Source of the DNA: Salinicola endophyticus
GTDB lineage: Bacteria > Pseudomonadota > Gammaproteobacteria > Pseudomonadales > Halomonadaceae
Length of the DNA: 64,000 nucleotides
Reading direction: 5' to 3'
Assembly: GCF_003206575.1 (NCBI RefSeq)
Contig: NZ_PZJO01000002.1
Coordinates: forward strand, 721,154 to 785,153
Below, piece by piece: positions 1-7,267 of the stretch (positions within the stretch are counted from its first letter, which is position 1; each line of letters starts with the position of its first letter). The notes beneath the pieces are model-generated. The model searched no databases. It saw only the letters and a list, made by a program, of their open reading frames with translations, and was not told where the DNA came from. The position numbers and the translations under genes were made by a program.

Positions 1-58
1 CGGTGTAGAGCACGTGAAAGGTGAGCAGCAGGTTCAGATCCTTGCCCGCAATATTCAT
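1..58 (-). CDS. LysR-family transcriptional regulator, N-terminal 19 codons (runs off the window edge)
   Basis: Reading leftwards from an ATG at 58 gives MNIAGKDLNLLLTFHVLYT, the typical opening of the first helix of a LysR-type winged helix-turn-helix domain (the DLNLLLTF pattern). Only this start is in the window, so the effector domain and stop cannot be judged. It is divergent from the DJ-1/PfpI gene that starts at 202. LysR regulators commonly control a divergent neighbour, so it may regulate that gene; this is inference. The call rests on a short motif and could in principle be a chance frame. Confidence 0.6.
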   Translation of the reverse strand, partial: MNIAGKDLNLLLTFHVLYT

Positions 59-201
59 CTCACGAATACCTGATATCGATAAACGGCATTTCTCGAATAT
101 TACGCCAATACCTACCTTTGTACCCAGTGGTCGCCGCGTGCGCGACGGCGCCAGACTAGAATGAGCCGAGAGACCTTTCAGCCATCCGCAAGGAGACCTT
201 C

Positions 202-888
202 ATGTCCCCGCGTATTCTCATCGTTTTGACCTCTCACGATCGCCTCGGCGATACGGGTGAAAAGACCGGCTTCTGGCTCGAGGAGCTGGCCGCGCCCTAC
301 TACGTCCTCAAGGATGCCGGGATCGAGCTCACCCTCGCCTCACCCAAGGGTGGTCAGCCGCCGCTCGACCCCAAGAGCGATGCCGAGGAGAGCCAGACAG
401 AAGCGACCCGCCGCTTCAAGCAGGACGACGCGGCCAAGGCACAGCTCGCCCATACGCAGCGCCTCTCCGAAGTGAGCGCCGATGACTTCGATGCCGTCTT
501 CTATCCGGGTGGCCACGGCCCGCTGTGGGACCTGGTCGACGACGCCGACTCGATCCGACTGATCGAGGCCTTCTGGGCCCAGGAGAAGCCGGTGGCGGCG
601 GTGTGCCACGCGCCCATCGTGCTGATCCATGCCAAGGATGCCGACGGCCAGCCGCTGGTCAAGAATCGTGAGGTGACCGGCTTTACCAACGGCGAGGAGG
701 ACGCAGTCGGGCTGACCGAAATCGTGCCGCACCTGGTCGAGGAGGCACTGATCGCCAGCGGCGGGCGCTACTCCAAGGCCGACGACTTCGCCCCCTATAC
801 CCGCCAGGATGGACGTCTGATCACCGGTCAGAACCCGCCCTCCTCGGAGCCCGTCGCCCAGTGCCTGCTCGAGGCGCTGCGTCGCTGA
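202..888 (+). CDS. DJ-1/PfpI superfamily protein (type 1 glutamine amidotransferase-like, Hsp31/YajL relatives)
   Basis: A 228-residue cytosolic protein of the class I glutamine amidotransferase-like fold. The nucleophile elbow is AVCHAP with Cys135 followed by His136, the Cys-His pair of the family. YPGGHGPLWD (101-110) precedes it and is characteristic of the Hsp31-like branch, whose members act as chaperone/deglycase, glyoxalase III or protease-like hydrolases. Length fits the family (about 220-290). A good ribosome site, AAGGAGA, sits at 190-196 before the ATG at 202. A clear terminator follows at 956-979. It is monocistronic and faces a divergent LysR start. Family assignment is firm; the substrate cannot be deduced from sequence. 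Confidence 0.9.
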   Translation: MSPRILIVLTSHDRLGDTGEKTGFWLEELAAPYYVLKDAGIELTLASPKGGQPPLDPKSDAEESQTEATRRFKQDDAAKAQLAHTQRLSEVSADDFDAVFYPGGHGPLWDLVDDADSIRLIEAFWAQEKPVAAVCHAPIVLIHAKDADGQPLVKNREVTGFTNGEEDAVGLTEIVPHLVEEALIASGGRYSKADDFAPYTRQDGRLITGQNPPSSEPVAQCLLEALRR

Positions 889-955
889 TGTCAGCCGCCG
901 TCCTGGCGACGGCGATACGTTCATCACCAACCGTCATCCTGGACGCAACACCAAG

Positions 956-979
956 AGACCGGCCTCGAGCCGGTCTTTT
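956..979 (+). terminator. Rho-independent terminator after the DJ-1/PfpI gene
   Basis: Stem AGACCGGC/GCCGGTCT with a four-base loop, followed by TTTT. It lies 68 bases after the stop codon at 888. Confidence 0.8.
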
Positions 980-1211
980 CGTGTGTGGCAGTTAGCCCTG
1001 GATGTCAGCAGCCCACGTCTTGCCGATGCGTCTCTTTACAGATCGGTGAATGCCGGTCAGGTGAGTCGTGGCTACACCTCAGATAGCCAAAAGGAATAGA
1101 TAGCATGAAAAACATGAATTTTATTCATTGAAAGTTTCTCCTTAAGCTCTGCCAGGAGCTTGCCGTTATAGCTCGCCCCCTCCTAGCCCCCTTCCATCAC
1201 CGGAGACGACG
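980..1211. promoter_or_regulatory. Untranslated region upstream of the MFS gene, with an AT-rich palindrome
   Basis: The stretch from about 1080 to 1150 is strikingly AT-rich compared with its surroundings and contains a perfect palindrome at 1114-1128 (ATGAAT, ttt, ATTCAT). It is the only plausible promoter/operator region for the MFS gene at 1212. No regulator gene lies beside it. The role as an operator is inference. Confidence 0.35.
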
Positions 1212-2405
1212 ATGCCAGGATCCGCCGCAGCCTGGAAAACCAACCTATGGGTCACGGGGTTGGGCTCTTTCATCAATATCGTCGCCATGACGATCATGCT
1301 GCCCTTCCTGCCCCACTATCTGGCTAGCCTCGACGGTGACGCGGGCGCGGAGACATGGATCTGGTCCAGCCTGATCTATGTCTCGACCTTTGTCAGCGCT
1401 GCCCTGTTCGCGCCTGTCTGGGGGCATTTATCTGATCGCTATGGCTGCAAGATCAACTTGGTACGCGCCAGTGTCGGGATGCTGATCTGCATGACCCTGA
1501 TGGGACTGGCCACTCATGCCTGGCAAATGGTGATACTCCGCTTCCTGGCAGGCATCGCCGGCGGCTACACCTCGGGCGCGACGATTCTGATGGCGAAGGA
1601 AGCGCCCGAGTCGCGCGCGGGGCAGGCTCAGGGCGTGCTGTTCGCCTGCCTGTTGGGCGGCAGTCTGGCGGGCCCGCTGCTGGGTGGATTCCTCGCCGCC
1701 CACGTCGGCATGCGCGAGGTGTTCTTCCTCTCCGGCGGCATGATTCTGATCAATGTCGTCTCGACACTGCTGCTGGTCACGGAAGTGCATGATTCACCGA
1801 GATCGCGCGCTGAGCCAGCAACAGCCGCGGCCCCTTTCGACTTCCAGATCTGGGCCTTGCTGATCGCGACCACGGGGCTGCTGGTGGCCAACCTGTCGAT
1901 CGAACCCATCATCTACAGCATCGTTGGCGGCATGCATCACCAGCCATTCGAGACGGCCTCGGCAGCGGGCATGGTGTTGTCCGTCACCGCGCTGGGAAGC
2001 CTGATCTCCTCGCTGACGCTCGGCCGCCTGGCTGACCGCTACGGCGCCGGACGCGTTGCCGCCTCAGGCTTCGCCTTGGGTGCCTTGTTGATCGTGCCGC
2101 AGGCCTTCGTGAACCATGTCTATCTGCTGATGCTGCTGCGCTTCGCGATGGGCTTGGCCCTGGGCGGTGTGCTGCCTTGCCTGAAATCTGCGCTCAAGCA
2201 CGCCTATCGCGATGCCCGGGGTCTGGGACGAGTCATGGGGCTATCGACCTCTTTCCAGTACGTGGGCCAGGTCGTGGGCCCCTTGATGGGAGGCCTCGTG
2301 GCGGCCAGTTGGGGCGCCAGCTATACCTTCCATGTCACGGCTGCCGTGGCCCTGGCCTGCGCGCTTCTGATGACCTTGGCCGCAAATTCCGAGAGCAACA
2401 CCTGA
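1212..2405 (+). CDS. Major facilitator superfamily exporter, DHA1 (drug:H+ antiporter) type, MdtG-like
   Basis: A 397-residue inner-membrane protein with the 12-helix layout of the drug:proton antiporter 1 family. The loop 2-3 signature (motif A) is GHLSDRYG at 71-78 and is repeated in the second half as GRLADRYG (271-278), as expected from the internal duplication of MFS proteins. A motif-C-like antiporter stretch GSLAGPLLGG (150-159) marks it as an exporter rather than an importer. The ATG at 1212 is preceded by CCGGAGA. It stands alone, with no regulator next to it. Substrate is unknown; MdtG/TetA-like multidrug efflux is the nearest guess. Confidence 0.85.
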   Translation: MPGSAAAWKTNLWVTGLGSFINIVAMTIMLPFLPHYLASLDGDAGAETWIWSSLIYVSTFVSAALFAPVWGHLSDRYGCKINLVRASVGMLICMTLMGLATHAWQMVILRFLAGIAGGYTSGATILMAKEAPESRAGQAQGVLFACLLGGSLAGPLLGGFLAAHVGMREVFFLSGGMILINVVSTLLLVTEVHDSPRSRAEPATAAAPFDFQIWALLIATTGLLVANLSIEPIIYSIVGGMHHQPFETASAAGMVLSVTALGSLISSLTLGRLADRYGAGRVAASGFALGALLIVPQAFVNHVYLLMLLRFAMGLALGGVLPCLKSALKHAYRDARGLGRVMGLSTSFQYVGQVVGPLMGGLVAASWGASYTFHVTAAVALACALLMTLAANSESNT

Positions 2406-2750
2406 CCGATCGGTAAGGTGTTGTGTCCAGGTCATTTTATGATCACTGCATCGAGGAACCTGCGCCCGCGAAAGCGCTTCGATTTCCAGTATCCCATTGA
2501 AACGATGAGCGAGCAGATGGCGCAGCCCCATGAGGCTCCGTCATCAACGCATTGAGGGCACTGCACGCAGAAACGGCATCCGCCCTTCGCACTGCCAGAA
2601 AACCACGAAAGTGGTATAAAAATCGGATCTCAGAGGGGCCTCCATGCTGGGGAGCCACATCAGCTTGTGCAGCGCTCCGCCAACGTCATAGAGTCCAGCC
2701 GCCCCTATGACTCTCTCCTTGCAACTTACCTATTCTCACCCCTTCTGGAC
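2406..2750. other. Intergenic region without a recognisable gene
   Basis: A 345-base gap between the convergent MFS gene and paaY. I see a short palindrome (ACCGATCGGT, 2405-2414) just after the MFS stop and a small hairpin at 2602-2615 (ACCAC, gaaa, GTGGT) next to an A-rich stretch. Either could act in termination but neither has a clear T-tract. No coding potential is convincing. Confidence 0.4.
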
Positions 2751-3365
2751 TCATGGGCGCTCCTGATGCCCCAGGGTCTGATGCTTGGGCTGGGTGTCTC
2801 CTGCCTTCAATCGGGGGCGGTCGTCATCAATGTCGGCCAGAGGTTCGCAACGTTCCAGCGCGTCCCGGCAGCGCTCGGTAAGGCGCTGATATTCCCGCGT
2901 ACCCTGCTGCTTCCATGCCACTTCCTGATCGCTCAGTGCACGCTTCACCTTGGCCGGCGCCCCCATTACCAGCGATTGAGGCGGGCACTCGAACCCCGTC
3001 TTGACGAAGGCCGCTTCAGCGACAATGGAACGCTCACCAATGATTGCGCCATCCATCACCACGGCGTTCATGCCCACCATGGCATTTTCACCTACCACAC
3101 AACCGTGCAGCACGGCGCCATGGCCAATGTGACCTTCCTTTGCCACCCGGGTGATGGCGCCGGGAAAACCATGCATGACGCAGGTGTCCTGAAGGTTGGC
3201 CCCCTCCTCCATCACCAACTGGCCAAAGTCACCGCGCATCACCGCGCCAGGGCCCACATAGCAACCAGGCCCGACGATGACATCACCGATCAACACGGCA
3301 ATGGGATGCACGTAAGCAGTCGGATGTACAACGGGGGTCACCCCTTCGAGTCGATAGCATGGCAT
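2751..3365 (-). CDS. paaY: PaaY, hexapeptide-repeat gamma-carbonic-anhydrase-like thioesterase of phenylacetate catabolism
   Basis: A 204-residue left-handed beta-helix protein of the gamma-carbonic anhydrase/hexapeptide transferase family. Hexapeptide repeats span about residues 12-150, with candidate metal ligands His65, His79/82 and His87 (MHGF and GHIGHGAVLHGC). The C-terminal third (QEVAWKQQGTREYQ, then RCRDALERCEPL) matches the PaaY/CaiE subgroup well. PaaY is known as a thioesterase that clears inhibitory CoA intermediates of the phenylacetyl-CoA pathway. GGGAG precedes the ATG at 3365. The reading frame looks intact, yet the rest of the paa pathway beside it is reduced to fragments, so it may be a survivor of a deletion or may have been co-opted. 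CaiE is the closest alternative name. Confidence 0.85.
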   Translation of the reverse strand: MPCYRLEGVTPVVHPTAYVHPIAVLIGDVIVGPGCYVGPGAVMRGDFGQLVMEEGANLQDTCVMHGFPGAITRVAKEGHIGHGAVLHGCVVGENAMVGMNAVVMDGAIIGERSIVAEAAFVKTGFECPPQSLVMGAPAKVKRALSDQEVAWKQQGTREYQRLTERCRDALERCEPLADIDDDRPRLKAGDTQPKHQTLGHQERP

Positions 3366-3376
3366 GGGCGTCTCCC

Positions 3377-3717
3377 TCAGTCGGATAGAACATGGCGGCG
3401 GCTCTGGACGACCACGAAGCGTGGCGCCACAAAGGCCTGGTCACACAGTGAGGCATTGGCCGCCGGGTTTCCCCCGGTAGCATGGAAATCGCTAAAGGCA
3501 GCGGACTGATTGACCATGACGTCGCTAGTCAGGTTGAGCGAGAGAGGCACCGCCACGTCCATCGCCAACGCCTCGAAGCGCAGGGCCACGTCATCGTCGG
3601 TGGTGTAACCGCCAAAGGTAATGGCCCCCTTGTCACCAATGAGCTTACGCGCCAGCTCGATACTGTGATCGGTGCTGTCAGTCGCGATCACGAAACCGAT
3701 GGGGCCAAAGCGCTCCT
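3377..3717 (-). pseudogene. paaN: paaN remnant: C-terminal ~110 residues of a phenylacetate-degradation aldehyde dehydrogenase
   Basis: The minus strand encodes EERFGPIGFVIATDS, followed by ITFGGYTTDDD, NQSAAFSDFHATGGNPAAN and RFVVVQSRRH. This is the characteristic C-terminal part of the PaaN-type aldehyde dehydrogenase. Full-length PaaN is about 550 residues, so roughly 80 percent is missing. Similarity starts abruptly at the EERFGP motif near 3717 with no start codon and no catalytic cysteine segment. A GTG at 3691 could open a frame of 104 codons, but nothing suggests a functional protein. It lies 11 bases upstream of intact paaY, consistent with a former paaN-paaY operon. At its broken end it meets, head-to-head, a plus-strand paaZ fragment. 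Confidence 0.75.
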
Positions 3718-3722
3718 CACCT

Positions 3723-4151
3723 ATCGAAGAGGCCGGCCTACTGCCGGAGGGTGCCCTTCAGCTGATCATCGGCGGCACCGGCGATCTCCTCGACCGGCTG
3801 GAGGAGCAGGATCTCGTCACCTTCACCGGCTCTGCCAGCACCGCGCTCACACTGAAGAGCCATCCCAATATCCTCGCCAAGAGCATCCCCTTCAACGCCG
3901 AAGCGGATTCTCTCAACAGCGCCATCCTGGCGCCTGATGTCACACCGGACGACGAGGAGTTCGATATCTTTGCCAGGGAGGTGGTCAAGGAGATGACCGC
4001 CAAGGCAGGCCAGAAGTGCACGGCCATCCGCCGCGTCCTGGTGCCGGCCAAGAGACTCGATGCCGTGGCAGAGCGCATCCAGCAGCGCCTGAGCAAGATC
4101 AGCTTCGGCAATCCGGCCGCGGAAGGTGTGCGCATGGGCGCGCTCGCCTCC
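3723..4151 (+). pseudogene. paaZ: paaZ remnant: internal piece of the bifunctional PaaZ aldehyde dehydrogenase domain
   Basis: From about 3723 the plus strand encodes EEAGLLPEGALQLI, DLVTFTGSAST, HPNILAKSIPFNAEADSLN, REVVKEMTAKAGQKCTAIRR and NPAAEGVRMGALAS. This matches the central aldehyde dehydrogenase region of PaaZ (oxepin-CoA hydrolase/3-oxo-5,6-dehydrosuberyl-CoA semialdehyde dehydrogenase). The catalytic cysteine is visible in GQKC. About 143 residues remain out of roughly 680; the N-terminal NAD-binding part and the C-terminal MaoC hydratase domain are absent. Similarity ends near 4151, where paaX sequence continues in another frame. It cannot encode an active enzyme. Confidence 0.8.
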
Positions 4152-4567
4152 TCTGCGACGCGGCGAGCGATCCCATGGCTCCGCGCTCACTGCGCCTGCA
4201 GGTGCGCCAGAGCTGGCAGCTCGACGAGCTGGCCGGATACTATCAGCGCTTCCTCGAGCAGTTCCGTCCGCTGTGGAGTCAACTGCGCGATGACGACCGC
4301 CTGGATGAACAGGAGTGCTTCATCGCCCGTACCCTGCTGATCCATGAGTACCGCAAGGTGCAGCTGCGTGCCCCCCAGCTCCCTGATGCGCTACTGCCCA
4401 CCTCCTGGGAAGGGCATCACGCCCATCAGCTGTGTCGTAACATCTATCGTGTGATTCACCGTCGCGCCGAGCGCTGGCTCGACCGCCACCTGGAGACCGC
4501 GGGGGGGGGGGGGCCGCTACCGGCACCCGGCCCGAGCTTATACCAGCGCTTCGGCAGTCTGGACTGA
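4152..4567 (+). pseudogene. paaX: paaX remnant: C-terminal part of the phenylacetyl-CoA-responsive repressor PaaX
   Basis: The frame ending at 4567 encodes QSWQLDELAGYYQRF, LWSQLRDDDRLDEQECF, ARTLLIHEYRKVQLRAPQLP, LCRNIYRVIHRRAERWLD and SLYQRFGSLD, the C-terminal domain of PaaX family regulators. About 130 residues are left of roughly 300; the N-terminal winged helix that binds DNA is missing. The junction with the preceding paaZ fragment lies between about 4151 and 4180 and changes frame. A 13-G run (4501-4513) inserts extra glycines between LETA and PLPAP compared with what I expect of the family. Not functional as a repressor. Confidence 0.8.
4501..4513. repeat. 13-base G homopolymer
   Basis: An uninterrupted run of 13 G inside the paaX remnant, encoding four consecutive glycines. 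No other homopolymer of this length is seen in the window. Such runs are prone to slippage and to sequencing error, so its length should be treated as uncertain. Confidence 0.9.
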
Positions 4568-4606
4568 ATCACACGGCGCGCCCGCCCCGAACACGCTATG
4601 CCTGAC

Positions 4607-4633
4607 AAAAAAACCGGCCCTTGGGCCGGTTTT
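4607..4633. terminator. Bidirectional Rho-independent terminator between the paaX remnant and dddD
   Basis: Stem CCGGCCC/GGGCCGG with a two-base loop, flanked by AAAAAAA on the left and TTTT on the right. Read on the minus strand it gives a seven-T tract, so it best serves dddD, whose stop is at 4686; it also closes the plus-strand paaX remnant. Confidence 0.85.
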
Positions 4634-4685
4634 GTCGCCTGCACAACCATGATGGGGTCACTTCAATCGCGATACCCCTCAATGC

Positions 4686-7196
4686 TCAGGTCGGCAGGTA
4701 CTCCTCGCTCCAGCTCTCCGACACGACGCCGTCCTCTATCAAGCGCTCGATCTCCTCGGTGGAGTGGCCGAGTTCCTCGAGCACGCTGCGCGTCGACGCA
4801 CCATACTTTTCAGCTGACACCAGGGGGTAGATCCTCCCGCGCTTGGGACGAATCGCATAGGGGTCTAGCTGAGTGATCACATGCCCGCTGGGGTGATCCT
4901 CGTAGACCGAGAAGGAGTAGCTGCCGCGACTGATGCCGGTGCTCCCATCCGCCGGATGGGCATTGTAGGAACGAAGCGTCTCGAGGTTTTCGCAGACGGC
5001 AGCGGCGATGTCGGCTGCCTGCAAGCGCTCTACCCAGTCCTGGGCACGCATGGTCAGGAAACGGGGCGCCAGGAAGGCGGCACGTTCACCCAGCGGTACC
5101 TCGACCAGACCTTCCAGGCCCTCGACATTGGCGAATTTGGGCAGGTCATACTCGTAGGCACTGATCAGCAGGATGCCGTCAGACGCGGAATAGAAACGCG
5201 ACAGGTCACCGTAACCGTTCACTTCGCGACCCGCCGGCTCGTCGAACAGCCCGCGGCGCTCATAGTCGTAACAGAACGGCAGCTGAGCCAGGCCGCTCAG
5301 GGCGGACAGCGAGGTCTTGACCCGGTCGACCCGGCCGGTCTTGAGCTTCTGATACAGGGCCGTCGCAATACCGAGCGAAGCCCCGAAGCCGCACATCACA
5401 TCGATGGTGCCGACGTGGGCGTGCTCTTCCGGCGTGTCCATGCTGCCGCCGAAGCGCAGCATGATGCCGGTGGTGGCCTGCACCAGGTCGTCGTAACCGA
5501 GATAATTGGTGCGCGGGCCCGGCAGCACACCGCTGAAACAGTCCAGCTGACAGAAGATGGCCTGGGGATTCAGGCGCTTCATGCCCTCTTCGGTCAGCCC
5601 CATGCGCTCCACCTGCTTGTCGGTGGCATTCCAGACCACCACATCGCTCTGGCGGATGAGCTCGTCGAGAATCTCCCGGCCCCTCGGCTGGGTGATATCG
5701 GTCAGCACCGACCGTTTGGAGCGCATGTGAGAGAGGCCAAAGATGACCGTATTCCAGCAGTCATAGAAGGGCTTGGCCGGATCGATCTTGATGATTTCCG
5801 CCCCGAAACGCGCCAGATACGCCACGGAATGCGGCCCGGCGATCACGTTGCACAGGTCGAGCACACGCACCCCTTCCAGCCAGCCATCGCGGGCATTCTT
5901 GGCGCGCACCCGCGGCAGTTTGGTCTCGATGCTGAGCAGTGCGTTCAACGCATCCTGATAGCCGACCCAGCGGCGTGGCGTCGGCGTCAGCATTTCCGTG
6001 CCACTACCCTGCAGCCACAGCATGGGGCCGGGCTGGGTCATGAGTCCAAATTCCGGATCGTTAACCTCGACCATCAGGCCCGCCGTCTCGGCATGGTCAT
6101 CGTGGATCCACTCTTGCAACCAGCGCTGGGGGGCACCAGGGAACTTGCCACGACCGAAGATCTTCTCCCACTCCTTGGAGGTGCGGGTCATGAAGACCTC
6201 TTTCATGCGTGCGGCGATATGGTCGGCCCAGTGCTTGGGTAGCGGATAGACCCCGAGCGACATGTCGGAAGACCATTCGCTGGTCGGCCGATAGGTGTCG
6301 GGCTCCTCGTTCATCCCTTCGGCGATCAGCTCGTCGTAGATGCCCAGCACCTTCAGGCAGCGTTTGGCATGCTGATTGTGGCTCGGACAGACCACATAGA
6401 ACATGCGGCCATCCTTGCACTTGTAGCTGCGATAAAAGGGATCCAGCAGCTCCTGGAGCTCATCGTAACTGAGGTTCATGGGCAGGCCTTCGATACGCCG
6501 GCGCTCGATCTCCTTCTCACGCTGGGTCTTGTAGCGCTCCGGCAAGCCATCGATCTTGATCGAGTTGTAGGTCAGCCCTTCCATCAAGGCGCAGACCAGC
6601 GGCACTTCGATCTCATCCCCCAGCCCCGTACGTTCACGCCCCTGCAGGGCCAGTACGACCGAAGAGGCCGCCAGCATGGTGCCGTAGGCAGAGCCCAGCG
6701 GCAGCGGTGAGAACGACGGATTGATCCCCATCAAGACCCGGTTGAGACCCATATCCGTGAAGACGCCGGAATTGGCCGCAATGACGCTTTCGAAGGCATG
6801 CCAGTCGCGTCGTAGCTCATCATTGGAGGCAAATCCGGGAATCGACAGGGTGATCAGTTCCGGGCGTTCCTCACGCAAGGCCGTGAAGTCGATACCGAGA
6901 CGCGTCATCACGCCGGGACGGAAACTCTCGATAACGATATCGGCTTCCTCGATCAGCGCCAGGGCCTGCTCGCGCCCCTCCTCATGCTTGAGGTCGATGG
7001 AGATGATCAGCTTGTTGCGATTGAGAGTGGCATTGGCCGGTGACTTCCAAAGAGACCCACCCGGGGGATCGACATGAATGACGGTGGCGCCCAGATCCGC
7101 CAGGATCATGGCCACCGCAGGGCCGGCAATGAACTGGCCAAAGTCGATGACCTTGACATCTTTCAATGGCAAGTTCGAATGGGGATTTAATGCCAT
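4686..7196 (-). CDS. dddD: DddD, DMSP CoA-transferase/lyase (fused tandem CaiB/BaiF domains)
   Basis: An 836-residue protein made of two class III CoA-transferase (CaiB/BaiF) domains, about 10-415 and 440-836. This length and architecture are those of DddD, which transfers CoA to dimethylsulfoniopropionate and cleaves it to dimethyl sulfide and 3-hydroxypropionyl-CoA in the cytosol. Only the second domain has an aspartate at the catalytic position (GTIDVMCGF, Asp599, aligning by motif with the essential Asp of characterised DddD). The first domain has GSAYGTML there, with no Asp. The assignment is strengthened by the BCCT transporter immediately upstream and by acuK, acuN, dddA and dddC in the same orientation. 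AAGGAAA precedes the ATG. It is the last gene of the operon. A related fused CoA-transferase for another betaine cannot be excluded by sequence alone. Confidence 0.88.
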   Translation of the reverse strand: MALNPHSNLPLKDVKVIDFGQFIAGPAVAMILADLGATVIHVDPPGGSLWKSPANATLNRNKLIISIDLKHEEGREQALALIEEADIVIESFRPGVMTRLGIDFTALREERPELITLSIPGFASNDELRRDWHAFESVIAANSGVFTDMGLNRVLMGINPSFSPLPLGSAYGTMLAASSVVLALQGRERTGLGDEIEVPLVCALMEGLTYNSIKIDGLPERYKTQREKEIERRRIEGLPMNLSYDELQELLDPFYRSYKCKDGRMFYVVCPSHNQHAKRCLKVLGIYDELIAEGMNEEPDTYRPTSEWSSDMSLGVYPLPKHWADHIAARMKEVFMTRTSKEWEKIFGRGKFPGAPQRWLQEWIHDDHAETAGLMVEVNDPEFGLMTQPGPMLWLQGSGTEMLTPTPRRWVGYQDALNALLSIETKLPRVRAKNARDGWLEGVRVLDLCNVIAGPHSVAYLARFGAEIIKIDPAKPFYDCWNTVIFGLSHMRSKRSVLTDITQPRGREILDELIRQSDVVVWNATDKQVERMGLTEEGMKRLNPQAIFCQLDCFSGVLPGPRTNYLGYDDLVQATTGIMLRFGGSMDTPEEHAHVGTIDVMCGFGASLGIATALYQKLKTGRVDRVKTSLSALSGLAQLPFCYDYERRGLFDEPAGREVNGYGDLSRFYSASDGILLISAYEYDLPKFANVEGLEGLVEVPLGERAAFLAPRFLTMRAQDWVERLQAADIAAAVCENLETLRSYNAHPADGSTGISRGSYSFSVYEDHPSGHVITQLDPYAIRPKRGRIYPLVSAEKYGASTRSVLEELGHSTEEIERLIEDGVVSESWSEEYLPT

Positions 7197-7234
7197 GATG
7201 GGTTTCCTTATGACGCCGATTTACGTTTGTCTCA

Positions 7235-7258
7235 TCAGGAGACATCCCTGTCTCCTGA
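7235..7258. repeat. Inverted repeat between dddT and dddD
   Basis: Perfect 9-base arms TCAGGAGAC and GTCTCCTGA around ATCCCT. It lies in the 71-base gap after the dddT stop and before the dddD start. There is no T-tract, so an RNA hairpin that partly attenuates or stabilises the dddT-dddD message is more likely than a full terminator. Confidence 0.6.
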
Positions 7259-7267
7259 CATGATCCA

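Noticed and set aside
2667..3509. A 280-codon plus-strand frame covering paaY
   Set aside because: Antisense to the well-matched paaY; its His-rich product mirrors the hexapeptide codons.
3377..4567. Treating the paa fragments as a novel fusion gene
   Set aside because: Fragments lie on opposite strands and in different frames, lack starts and complete domains, and match known paa genes closely. Decay or rearrangement explains them better.
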